Part shown: positions 1 to 10,435 of the stretch, in pieces
How positions within the stretch are numbered: the stretch's first letter is position 1
Layout of the letters: each line of letters begins with the position of its first letter
Source: Saposhnikovia divaricata
Lineage: Eukaryota; Streptophyta; Magnoliopsida; Apiales; Apiaceae
Direction: 5' to 3'
Assembly (NCBI GenBank): GCA_036435485.1
Contig: CM071595.1
Span: 3,038,001 to 3,102,000 of the forward strand
Length of the DNA stretch: 64,000 nucleotides
Program-made: the position numbers and the translations under genes
The notes under the pieces: generated by a model
The model's database searches: none
What the model was told of the DNA's origin: nothing
The model's input: the letters and a program-made list of their open reading frames with translations, nothing else

Positions 1-161
1 CAAAATTTTATTTGACGCCGTTCGGACCGGAATCGGAGCTGATATGATCGAAACTCGGTTTTTGGATAATCCTCAAAGGGGTTAGTACACGGGATATTGT
101 TAAAAATCGAGTCGGACCATTTTGTGGATATTTTTACATATTTTGTTCCTATGGGTTATTG

Positions 162-330
162 GAATTCAACGAAATTTTATTTGACGCAATTCAGACCTGA
201 ATCGGAGCTGATATGAACGAAACTCGGTTTTCGGATAATCCTCAAAGTGGTTAGTACACGGGATATTGTTAAAAATCGAGTCGGACCATTTTAAGGATAT
301 TTTTACATATTTTGTTCCTATGGGTTATTG
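162..330 (+). repeat. Reference monomer, class R (169 bp)
   Basis: First complete monomer, used here as the numbering reference. Position 1-6 is GAATTC, followed by an A/T block at 11-20, the class-defining gcaattcag at 25-33, tgaacg at 53-58, ctcggttttcgg near 63-73, caaagtgg near 82-89, the cacggg motif near 96-101, a run of A near 110-114, and ttttaagg at 128-135. It ends with the conserved ttgttcctatgggttattg stretch. About 60 of 169 bases are G or C. Class R differs from Q by ttttcgg instead of tttttgg and by ttttaagg instead of ttttgtgg. Later R copies carry atgatcg or atgatag instead of atgaacg. Confidence 0.95.
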
Positions 331-499
331 GAATTCAACGAAATTTTATTTGACACAATTCAGACCTGAATCGGAGCTGATATAGTCAAAACTCGGTTTT
401 TGGATAATCCTCAAAGGGGTTAGTACACGGGATATTGTTAAAAATCGAGTCGGACCATTTTGTGGATATTTTTACATATTTTGTTCCTATGGGTTATTG
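331..499 (+). repeat. Example of monomer class Q
   Basis: Recognised by acaattcagacctgaatcgg followed by gatatagtcaaaactcgg, tttttggataatcc and ttttgtgg. It is among the most abundant classes and often occurs in runs of two to five, as at 8070-8745. A subset carries cctcgaagggg instead of cctcaaagggg (for example at 8151, 8320, 9334 and 9503), which tracks recent duplications. This first example has the intermediate form gatatagtc that supplies an in-frame stop in one frame. Confidence 0.93.
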
Positions 500-668
500 G
501 AATTCAACAAAATTTTATTTGACGCCGTTCGGACCGGAATCAGAGCTGATATGATCGAAACTCGGTTTTTGGATAATCCTCAAAGGGGTTAGTACACGGG
601 ATATTGTTAAAAATCGAGTCGGACCATTTTGTGGATATTTTTACATATTTTGTTCCTATGGGTTATTA
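500..668 (+). repeat. Example of monomer class P
   Basis: Recognised by caacaaaatttt or caacgaaatttt, then gccgttcggaccggaatcgg, gatatgatcgaaactcgg and ttttgtgg. A sub-variant with gtacaagg instead of gtacacgg occurs only between about 18.4 and 34.4 kb (18454, 21493, 23688, 25374, 27229, 27905, 29422, 31109, 34313). It therefore marks a single origin spread by later duplication. Confidence 0.93.
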
Positions 669-837
669 GAATTCAACGAAATTTTATTTGACGCCGTTCA
701 GACCGGAATCGTAGCTGATATGATCGAAACTCGGTTTTCGGATAATCATCAAAGGGATTAGTACACGGGATATTGTTAAAAATCGAGTCGGACCAATTTG
801 TGGATATTTTTACATATTTTGTTCCTATGGGTTATTG
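669..837 (+). repeat. Chimeric monomer P/S
   Basis: The left part has the class P gccgttc context, while gtagctgatatg and gtcggaccaatttgtgg are class S features. It also has private changes (gttcagacc, aatcatcaaagggattag). It sits exactly where an S monomer is expected, just before T and U. The simplest reading is gene conversion or in-register crossover between P and S copies. Confidence 0.75.
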
Positions 838-1005
838 GAATTCAACAAAATTTTATTTGACGTAATTTAGACCTGAATCGGAGCTGATATAGTCAAAACT
901 CGGTTTGGGATAATCCTCAAAGGGGTTAGTACACGGGATATTGTTAAAAATCGATTCGGACCATTTTAAGGATATTTTTAAATATTTTGTTCCTATGGGT
1001 TATTG
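838..1005 (+). repeat. Example of monomer class T (168 bp)
   Basis: Recognised by gtaatttagacctg, atagtcaaaactcgg and the shortened cggtttgggataat, one base shorter than other classes. It also has atcgattcgg and ttttaaggatatttttaaat. The short form occurs only in about the first 40 kb (from 902 to 39848). Further right it is replaced by full-length T' with tttttggataat. T follows S without exception in the stretches I parsed. Confidence 0.92.
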
Positions 1006-1172
1006 GAATTCAACCATATTTTATTTGACACAATTCAGACCTGTATCGGAGCTGATATAGTCAAAACTCGGTTTTTGGATAATCCTCAAAGGGGTTAGTA
1101 CACGGGAGTGTTAAAAATCGAGTCGAACCATTTTGTGGATATTTTTACATATTTTGTTCCTATGGGTTATTG
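1006..1172 (+). repeat. Example of monomer class U (167 bp)
   Basis: Recognised by caaccatattttatttg, acctgtatcgg and gggagtg in place of gggatattg, a net loss of two bases. I located 34 gggagtg sites, the first at 1104 and the last at 59127. They make good landmarks for HOR spacing. After about 37 kb the catatttt variant gives way to the ordinary gaaatttt (U'). Confidence 0.93.
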
Positions 1173-1679
1173 GAATTCAACGAAATTTTATTTGACGCAA
1201 TTCAGACCTGAATCGGAGCTGATATGAACGAAACTCGGTTTTCGGATAATTCTCAAAGTGGTTAGTACACGGGATATTGTTAAAAATCGAGTCGGACCAT
1301 TTTAAGGATATTTTTACATATTTTGTTCCTATGGGTTATTGGAATTCAACGAAATTTTATTTGACACAATTCAGACCTGAATCGGAGCTGATATAGTCAA
1401 AACTCGGTTTTTGGATAATCCTCAAAGGGGTTAGTACACGGGATATTGTTAAAAATCGAGTCGGACCATTTTGTGGATATTTTTACATATTTTGTTTCTA
1501 TGGGTTATTGGAATTCAACAAAATTTTATTTGACGCCGTTCGGACCGGAATCGGAGCTGATATGATCGAAACTCGGTTTTTGGATAATCCTCAAAGGGGT
1601 TAGTACACGGGATATTGTTAAAAATCGAGTCGGACCATTTTGTGGATATTTTTACATATTTTGTTCCTATGGGTTATTG

Positions 1680-2849
1680 GAATTCAACGAAATTTTATTT
1701 GACGCCGTTCGGACCGGAATCGGAGCTGATATGATCGAAACTCGGTTTTTGGATAATCCTCAAAGGGGTTAGTACACGGGATATTGTTAAAAATCGAGTC
1801 GGACCATTTTGTGGATATTTTTACATATTTTGTTCCTATGGGTTATTGGAATTCAACGAAATTTTATTTGACACAATTCAGACCTGAATCGGAGCTGATA
1901 TAGTCAAAACTCGGTTTTTGGATAATCCTCAAAGGGGTTAGTACACGGGATATTGTTAAAAATCGAGTCGGACCATTTTGTGGATATTTTTACATATTTT
2001 GTTCCTATGGGTTATTGGAATTCAACAAAATTTTATTTGACGCCGTTCGGACCGGAATCGGAGCTGATATGATCGAAACTCGGTTTTTGGATAATCCTCA
2101 AAGGGGTTAGTACACGGGATATTGTTAAAAATCGAGTCGGACCATTTTGTGGATATTTTTACATATTTTGTTCCTACGGGTTATTGGAATTCAACGAAAT
2201 TTTATTTGACGCAGTTCGGACCGGAATCGTAGCTGATATGATCGAAACACAGTTTTCGGAAAATTCTCATACACGGGATATTGTTAAAAATCGGGTCGGA
2301 CCAATTTGTGGATATATTTACATATTTTGTTCCTATGGGTTATTGGAATTCAAAGAAATTTTATTTGATGTAATTTAGACCTGAATCGGAGCTGATATAG
2401 TCAAAACTCGGTTTGGGATAATCCTCAAAGGGGTTAGTACACGGGATATTGTTAAAAATCGATTCGGACCATTTTAAGGATATTTTTAAATATTTTGTTC
2501 CTATGGGTTATTGGAATTCAACCATATTTTATTTGACACAATTCAGACCTGTATCGGAGCTGATATAGTCAAAACTCGGTTTTTGGATAATCCTCAAAGG
2601 GGTTAGTACACGGGAGTGTTAAAAATCGAGTCGAACCATTTTGTGGATATTTTTACATATTTTGTTCCTATGGGTTATTGGAATTCAACGAAATTTTATT
2701 TGACGCAATTCAGACCTGAATCGGAGCTGATATGAACGAAACTCGGTTTTCGGATAATCCTCAAAGTGGTTAGTACACGGGATATTGTTAAAAATCGAGT
2801 CGGACCATTTTAAGGATATTTTTACATATTTTGTTCCTATGGGTTATTG
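1680..2849 (+). repeat. 7-mer higher-order repeat, copy 1 (P Q P S T U R)
   Basis: This 1,170-bp unit is repeated directly by 2850-4019. Thirteen bases are missing relative to seven full monomers: a 10-bp loss in S (tctcatacacgg instead of the longer S form), one base in T and two in U. T also has the unusual caaagaaatttt and gatgtaattt. The same set of rare changes appears in both copies, so the duplication is recent. Copy 1 differs by cctacggg near 2174. Confidence 0.9.
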
Positions 2850-4019
2850 GAATTCAACGAAATTTTATTTGACGCCGTTCGGACCGGAATCGGAGCTGAT
2901 ATGATCGAAACTCGGTTTTTGGATAATCCTCAAAGGGGTTAGTACACGGGATATTGTTAAAAATCGAGTCGGACCATTTTGTGGATATTTTTACATATTT
3001 TGTTCCTATGGGTTATTGGAATTCAACGAAATTTTATTTGACACAATTCAGACCTGAATCGGAGCTGATATAGTCAAAACTCGGTTTTTGGATAATCCTC
3101 AAAGGGGTTAGTACACGGGATATTGTTAAAAATCGAGTCGGACCATTTTGTGGATATTTTTACATATTTTGTTCCTATGGGTTATTGGAATTCAACAAAA
3201 TTTTATTTGACGCCGTTCGGACCGGAATCGGAGCTGATATGATCGAAACTCGGTTTTTGGATAATCCTCAAAGGGGTTAGTACACGGGATATTGTTAAAA
3301 ATCGAGTCGGACCATTTTGTGGATATTTTTACATATTTTGTTCCTATGGGTTATTGGAATTCAACGAAATTTTATTTGACGCAGTTCGGACCGGAATCGT
3401 AGCTGATATGATCGAAACACAGTTTTCGGAAAATTCTCATACACGGGATATTGTTAAAAATCGGGTCGGACCAATTTGTGGATATATTTACATATTTTGT
3501 TCCTATGGGTTATTGGAATTCAAAGAAATTTTATTTGATGTAATTTAGACCTGAATCGGAGCTGATATAGTCAAAACTCGGTTTGGGATAATCCTCAAAG
3601 GGGTTAGTACACGGGATATTGTTAAAAATCGATTCGGACCATTTTAAGGATATTTTTAAATATTTTGTTCCTATGGGTTATTGGAATTCAACCATATTTT
3701 ATTTGACACAATTCAGACCTGTATCGGAGCTGATATAGTCAAAACTCGGTTTTTGGATAATCCTCAAAGGGGTTAGTACACGGGAGTGTTAAAAATCGAG
3801 TCGAACCATTTTGTGGATATTTTTACATATTTTGTTCCTATGGGTTATTGGAATTCAACGAAATTTTATTTGACGCAATTCAGACCTGAATCGGAGCTGA
3901 TATGAACGAAACTCGGTTTTCGGATAATCCTCAAAGTGGTTAGTACACGGGATATTGTTAAAAATCGAGTCGGACCATTTTAAGGATATTTTTACATATT
4001 TTGTTCCTATGGGTTATTG
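2850..4019 (+). repeat. 7-mer higher-order repeat, copy 2 (P Q P S T U R)
   Basis: Same order and the same private 10-bp deletion in S as the preceding unit. EcoRI boundaries at 1680, 2850 and 4020 give a period of exactly 1,170 bp. The next monomer after 4019 is Q instead of P, so the tandem run ends after two copies. Confidence 0.9.
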
Positions 4020-4864
4020 GAATTCAACGAAATTTTATTTGACACAATTCAGACCTGAATCGGAGCTGATATAGTCAAAACTCGGTTTTTGGATAATCCT
4101 CAAAGGGGTTAGTACACGGGATATTGTTAAAAATCGAGTCGGACCATTTTGTGGATATTTTTACATATTTTGTTCCTATGGGTTATTGGAATTCAACAAA
4201 ATTTTATTTGACGCCGTTCGGACCGGAATCGGAGCTGATATGATCGAAACTCGGTTTTTGGATAATCCTCAAAGGGGTTAGTACACGGGATATTGTTAAA
4301 AATCGAGTCGGACCATTTTGTGGATATTTTTACATATTTTGTTCCTATGGGTTATTGGAATTCAACGAAATTTTATTTGACGCCGTTCGGACCGGAATCG
4401 GAGCTGATATGATCGAAACTCGGTTTTTGGACAATCATCAAAGGGGTTAGTACACGGGATATTGTTAAAAATCGAGTCGGACCATTTTGTGGATATTTTT
4501 ACATATTTTGTTCCTATGGGTTATTGGAATTCAACAAAATTTTATTTGACGCCGTTCGGACCGGAATCGGAGCTGATATGATCGAAACTCGGTTTTTGGA
4601 TAATCCTCAAAGGGGTTAGTACACGGGATATTGTTAAAAATCGAGTCGGACCATTTTGTGGATATTTTTACATATTTTGTTCCTATGGGTTATTGGAATT
4701 CAACAAAATTTTATTTGACGTCGTTCGGACCGGAATCGGAGCTGATATGATCGAAACTCGGTTTTTGGATAATCCTCAAAGGGGTTAGTACACGGGATAT
4801 TGTTAAAAATCGAGTCGGACCATTTTGTGGATATTTTTACATATTTTGTTCCTATGGGTTATTG

Positions 4865-5033
4865 GAATTCAACGAAATTTTATTTGACGCAGTTCGGACC
4901 GGAATCGTAGCTGATATGATCGAAACACAGTTTTCGGAAAATTCTCAAAGGGGTTAATACACGGGATATTGTTAAAAATCGGGTCGGACCAATTTGTGGA
5001 TATTTTTACATATTTTGTTCCTATGGGTTATTG
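4865..5033 (+). repeat. Example of monomer class S
   Basis: Recognised by gcagttcggaccggaatcgtagctg, cgaaacacag, ttcggaaaattctc, ggttaatacacgg, aaatcgggtcgg and accaatttgtgg. It is the most distinctive class, with variants along its whole length. S always precedes T or T'. In the right part of the window the form atataatcgaaacacgg replaces atatgatcgaaacacag. Confidence 0.92.
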
Positions 5034-5538
5034 GAATTCAACGAAATTTTATTTGACGTAATTTAGACCTGAATCGGAGCTGATATAGTCAAAACTCGGT
5101 TTTTGGATAATCCTCAAAGGGGTTAGTACACGGGATATTGTTAAAAATCGAGTCGGACCATTTTAAGGATATTTTTAAATATTTTGTTCCTATGGGTTAT
5201 TGGAATTCAACGAAATTTTATTTGACACAATTCAGACCTGTATCAGAGCTGATATAGTCAAAACTCGGTTTTTGGATAATCCTCAAAGGGGTTAGTACAC
5301 GGGAGTGTTAAAAATCGAGTCGGACCATTTTGTGGATATTTTTACATATTTTGTTCCTATGGGTTATTGGAATTCAACGAAATTTTATTTGACGCAATTC
5401 AGACCTGAATCGGAGCTGATATGATCGAAACTCGGTTTTCGGATAATCCTCAAAGTGGTTAGTACACGGGATATTGTTAAAAATCGAGTCGGACCATTTT
5501 AAGGATATTTTTACATATTTTGTTCCTATGGGTTATTG

Positions 5539-5707
5539 CAATTCAACGAAATTTTATTTGACACAATTCAGACCTGAATCGGAGCTGATATGAACGAAAC
5601 TCGGTTTTCGGATAATCCTCAAAGTGGTTAGTACACGGGATATTTTTAAAAATCGAGTCGGACCATTTTAAGGATATTTTTACATATTTTGTTCCTATGG
5701 GTTATTG
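5539..5707 (+). repeat. Example of monomer class V (EcoRI site lost)
   Basis: An R-like monomer whose first bases are CAATTC instead of GAATTC, giving attgcaattcaacg. It has acaattcag or the later actattcatacc, then tgaacg and ttttaagg. I found 20 such copies, the last at 52780. V always follows R and is always followed by Q. From about 42 kb onward V marks the start of the 12-mer and 8-mer units. Confidence 0.9.
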
Positions 5708-7058
5708 GAATTCAACAAAATTTTATTTACACAATTCAGACCTGAATCGGAGCTGATATAGTCAAAACTCGGTTTTTGGATAATCCTCAAAGGGGTTAGT
5801 ACACGGGATATTGTTAAAAATCGAGTCGGACCATTTTGTGGATATTTTTACATATTTTGTTCCTATGGGTTATTGGAATTCAACAAAATTTTATTTGACG
5901 CCGTTCGGACCGGAATCGGAGCTGATATGATCGAAACTCGGTTTTTGGATAATCCTCAAAGGGGTTAGTACACGGGATATTGTTAAAAATCGAGTCGGAC
6001 CATTTTGTGGATATTTTTACATATTTTGTTCCTATGGGTTATTGGAATTCAACGAAATTTTATTTGACGCAATTCAGACCTGAATCGGAGCTGATATGAA
6101 CGAAACTCGGTTTTCGGATAATCCTCAAAGTGGTTAGTACACGGGATATTGTTAAAAATCGAGTCGGACCATTTTAAGGATATTTTTACATATTTTGTTC
6201 CTATGGGTTATTGGAATTCAACGAAATTTTATTTGACACAATTCAGACCTGAATCGGAGCTGATATGAACGAAACTCGGTTTTCGGATAATCCTCAAAGT
6301 GGTTAGTACACGGGATATTGTTAAAAATTGAGTCGGACCATTTTAAGGATATTTTTACATATTTTGTTCCTATGGGTTATTGGAATTCAACGAAATTTTA
6401 TTTGACACAATTCAGACCTGAATCGGAGCTGATATAGTCAAAACTCGATTTTTGGATAATCCTCAAAGGGGTTAGTACACGGGATATTGTTAAAAATCGA
6501 GTCGGACCATTTTGTGGATATTTTTACATATTTTGTTCCTATGGGTTATTGGAATTCAACGAAATTTTATTTGACGCAATTCAGACCTGAATCGGAGCTG
6601 ATATGAACGAAACTCGGTTTTCGGATAATCCTCAAAGTGGTTAGTACACGGGATATTGTTAAAAATCAAGTCGGACAATTTTAAGGATATTTTTACGTAT
6701 TTTGTTCCTATGGGTTATTGGAATTCAACGAAATTTTATTTGACACAATTCAGACCTGAATCGGAGCTGATATAGTCAAAACTCGGTTTTTGGATAATCC
6801 TCAAAGGGGTTAGTACACGGGATATTGTTAAAAATCGAGTCGGACCATTTTGTGGATATTTTTACATATTTTGTTCTTATGGGTTATTGGAATTCAACAA
6901 AATTTTATTTGACGCCGTTCGGACCGGAATCGGAGCTGATATGATCGAAACTCGGTTTTTGGATAATCCTCAAAGGGGTTAGTACACGGGATATTGTTAA
7001 AAATCGAGTCGGACCATTTTGTGGATATTTTTACATATTTTGTTCCTATGGGTTATTG

Positions 7059-7227
7059 GAATTCAACGAAATTTTATTTGACACAATTCAGACCTGAATC
7101 GGAGCTGATATAGTCAAAACTCGGTTTTCGGAAAATTCTCAAAGGGGTTAATACACGGGATATTGTTAAAATTCGGGTCGGACCAATTTGTGGATATTTT
7201 TACATATTTTGTTCCTATGGGTTATTG
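7059..7227 (+). repeat. Chimeric monomer Q/S
   Basis: The first part is class Q (acaattcag, atagtcaaaactcggtttt). From about 7127 it becomes class S (cggaaaattctc, ggttaatac, attcgggtcgg, accaatttgtgg). The switch lies within a stretch shared by the two classes. It sits before T and U, in the slot of an S monomer, so the likely event is conversion or crossover between aligned monomers. Confidence 0.85.
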
Positions 7228-8069
7228 GAATTCAACGAAATTTTATTTGACGTAATTTAGACCTGAATCGGAGCTGATATAGTCAAAACTCGGTTTGGGA
7301 TAATCCTCAAAGGGGTTAGTACACGGGATATTGTTAAAAATCGATTCGGACCATTTTAAGGATATTTTAAAATATTTTGTTCCTATGGGTTATTGGAATT
7401 CAACCATATTTTATTTGACACAATTCAGACCTGTATCGGAGCTGATATAGTCAAAACTCGGTTTTTGGATAATCCTCAAAGGGGTTAGTACACGGGAGTG
7501 TTAAAAATCGAGTCGGACCATTTTGTGGATATTTTTACATATTTTGTTCCTATGGGTTATTGGAATTCAACGAAATTTTATTTGACGCAATTCAGACCTG
7601 AATCGGAGCTGATATGATCGAAACTCGGTTTTCGGATAATCCTCAAAGTGGTTAGTACACGGGATATTGTTAAAAATCGAGTCGGACCATTTTAAGGATA
7701 TTTTTACATATTTTGTTCCTATGGGTTATTGCAATTCAACGAAATTTTATTTGACACTATTCATACCTGAATCGGAGCTGATATGAACGAAACTCGGTTT
7801 TCGGATAATCCTCAAAGTGGTTAGTACACGGGATATTGTTAAAAATCGAGTCGGACCATTTTAAGGATATTTTTACATATTTTGTTCCTATGGGTTATTG
7901 GAATTCAACGAAATTTTATTTGACACAATTCAGACCTGAATCGGAGCTGATATAGTCAAAACTCGGTTTTTGGATAATCCTCAAAGGGATTAGTACACGG
8001 GATATTGTTAAAAATCGAGTCGGACCATTTTGTGGATATTTTTACATATTTTGTTCCTATGGGTTATTG

Positions 8070-9252
8070 GAATTCAACAAAATTTTATTTGACACAATTC
8101 AGACCTGAATCGGAGCTGATATAGTCAAAACTCGGTTTTTGGATAATCCTCGAAGGGGTTAGTACACGGGATATTGTTAAAAATCGAGTCGGACCATTTT
8201 GTGGATATTTTTACATATTTTGTTCCTATGGGTTATTGGAATTCAACGAAATTTTATTTGACACAATTCAGACCTGAATCGGAGCTGATATAGTCAAAAC
8301 TCGGTTTTTGGATAATCCTCGAAGGGGTTAGTACACGGGATATTGTTAAAAATCGAGTCGGACCATTTTGTGGATATTTTTACATATTTTGTTCCTATGG
8401 GTTATTGGAATTCAACGAAATTTTATTTGACACAATTCAGACCTGAATCGGAGCTGATATAGTCAAAACTCGGTTTTTGGATAATCCTCAAAGGGGTTAG
8501 TACACGGGATATTGTTAAAAATCGAGTCGGACCATTTTGTGGATATTTTTACATATTTTGTTCCTATGGGTTATTGGAATTCAACAAAATTTTATTTGAC
8601 ACAATTCAGACCTGAATCGGAGCTGATATAGTCAAAACTCGGTTTTTGGATAATCCTCAAAGGGGTTAGTACACGGGATATTGTTAAAAATCGAGTCGGA
8701 CCATTTTGTGGATATTTTTACATATTTTGTTCCTATGGGTTATTGGAATTCAACGAAATTTTATTTGACGCAGATCGGACCGGAATCGTAGCTGATATAA
8801 TCGAAACACAGTTTTCGGAAAATTCTCAAAGGGGTTAATACACGGGATATTGCTAAAAATCGGGTCAGACCAATTTGTGGATATTTTTACATATTTTGTT
8901 CCTATGGGTTATTGGAATTCAACGAAATTTTATTTGACGTAATTTAGACCTGAATCGGAGCTGATATAGTCAAAACTCGGTTTTTGGATAATCCTCAAAG
9001 GGGTTAGTACACGGGATATTGTTAAAAATTGAGTCGGACCATTTTAAGGATATTTTTACATATTTTGTTCCTATGGGTTATTGGAATTCAACGAAATTTT
9101 ATTTGACGCCGTTCGGACCGGAATCGGAGCTGATATGATCGAAACTCGGTTTTTGGATAATCCTCAAAGGGGTTAGTACACGGGATATTGTTAAAAATCG
9201 AGTCGGACCATTTTGTGGATATTTTTACATATTTTGTTCCTATGGGTTATTG
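8070..9252 (+). repeat. 7-mer higher-order repeat, copy 1 (Q Q Q Q S' T' P)
   Basis: A unit of 1,183 bp, exactly seven full monomers. Private cctcgaagggg changes at 8151 and 8320 recur 1,183 bp later at 9334 and 9503, and the S' gcagatcgg at 8770 recurs at 9953. Copy 1 has atataatcg in S' where copy 2 has atatgatcg. Confidence 0.9.
8746..8914 (+). repeat. Example of monomer subclass S' (gcagatcgg)
   Basis: An S monomer with gcagatcgg, usually also with attgctaaaaatcgggtcag. Copies lie at 8770, 9953, 13327, 16025, 18048, 19062, 21087 and 23281 and nowhere else, so the subclass is confined to 8.7-23.4 kb. Spacings of 1183, 3374, 2698, 2023, 1014, 2025 and 2194 are all near whole multiples of 169. 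S' is followed by T' and then P. Confidence 0.9.
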
Positions 9253-10435
9253 GAATTCAACAAAATTTTATTTGACACAATTCAGACCTGAATCGGAGCT
9301 GATATAGTCAAAACTCGGTTTTTGGATAATCCTCGAAGGGGTTAGTACACGGGATATTGTTAAAAATCGAGTCGGACCATTTTGTGGATATTTTTACATA
9401 TTTTGTTCCTATGGGTTATTGGAATTCAACGAAATTTTATTTGACACAATTCAGACCTGAATCGGAGCTGATATAGTCAAAACTCGGTTTTTGGATAATC
9501 CTCGAAGGGGTTAGTACACGGGATATTGTTAAAAATCGAGTCGGACCATTTTGTGGATATTTTTACATATTTTGTTCCTATGGGTTATTGGAATTCAACG
9601 AAATTTTATTTGACACAATTCAGACCTGAATCGGAGCTGATATAGTCAAAACTCGGTTTTTGGATAATCCTCAAAGGGGTTAGTACACGGGATATTGTTA
9701 AAAATCGAGTCGGACCATTTTGTGGATATTTTTACATATTTTGTTCCTATGGGTTATTGGAATTCAACGAAATTTTATTTGACACAATTCAGACCTGAAT
9801 CGGAGCTGATATAGTCAAAACTCGGTTTTTGGATAATCCTCAAAGGGGTTAGTACACGGGATATTGTTAAAAATCGAGTCGGACCATTTTGTGGATATTT
9901 TTACATATTTTGTTCCTATGGGTTATTGGAATTCAACGAAATTTTATTTGACGCAGATCGGACCGGAATCGTAGCTGATATGATCGAAACACAGTTTTCG
10001 GAAAATTCTCAAAGGGGTTAATACACGGGATATTGCTAAAAATCGGGTCATACCAATTTGTGGATATTTTTACATATTTTGTTCCTATGGGTTATTGGAA
10101 TTCAACGAAATTTTATTTGACGTAATTTAGACCTGAATCGGAGCTGATATAGTCAAAACTCGGTTTTTGGATAATCCTCAAAGGGGTTAGTACACGGGAT
10201 ATTGTTAAAAATTGAGTCGGACCATTTTAAGGATATTTTTACATATTTTGTTCCTTTGGGTTATTGGAATTCAACGAAATTTTATTTGACGCCGTTCGGA
10301 CCGGAATCGGAGCTGATATGATCGAAACTCGGTTTTTGGATAATCCTCAAAGGGGTTAGTACACGGGATATTGTTAAAAATCGAGTCGGACCATTTTGTG
10401 GATATTTTTACATATTTTGTTCCTATGGGTTATTG
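9253..10435 (+). repeat. 7-mer higher-order repeat, copy 2 (Q Q Q Q S' T' P)
   Basis: Direct copy of the preceding unit with the same cgaagg pair and S'. Its last P monomer (10267-10435) has ttcctttggg immediately before it and is also the first monomer of the larger HOR series that starts at 10267. Private change: gtcataccaattt near 10046. Confidence 0.88.

Larger units (their letters stand above)
1..1679 (+). repeat. Left-edge monomers: partial P, R Q P P/S T U R Q P
   Basis: The window starts inside a P monomer at position 9. Nine complete monomers follow, with EcoRI boundaries at 162, 331, 500, 669, 838, 1006, 1173, 1342 and 1511. The order resembles the 7-mer unit that begins at 1680 but is not an exact copy of it. 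The array clearly continues beyond the window on this side. Confidence 0.88.
4020..8069 (+). repeat. Irregular 24-monomer stretch
   Basis: Monomer order as read: Q P P P P S T' U' R V Q P R V-like Q R Q P Q/S T U R V Q. The total of 4,050 bp is six short of 24 full monomers, explained by the T, U and U' losses and one missing base near 5730 (tttatttacacaatt). No long tandem HOR is seen inside, but all the parts occur elsewhere. A run of four P monomers at 4189-4864 is the longest P run in the left half. Confidence 0.82.

Noticed and set aside
2184..2378. 64-codon open frame (repeated at 3354-3548) and a 65-codon frame at 16505-16702
   Set aside because: They start with TTG and translate satellite sequence. 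They exist only because of indels in S monomers (10-bp and 2-bp losses), have no ribosome-binding or splice context, and end at the next monomer's stop.
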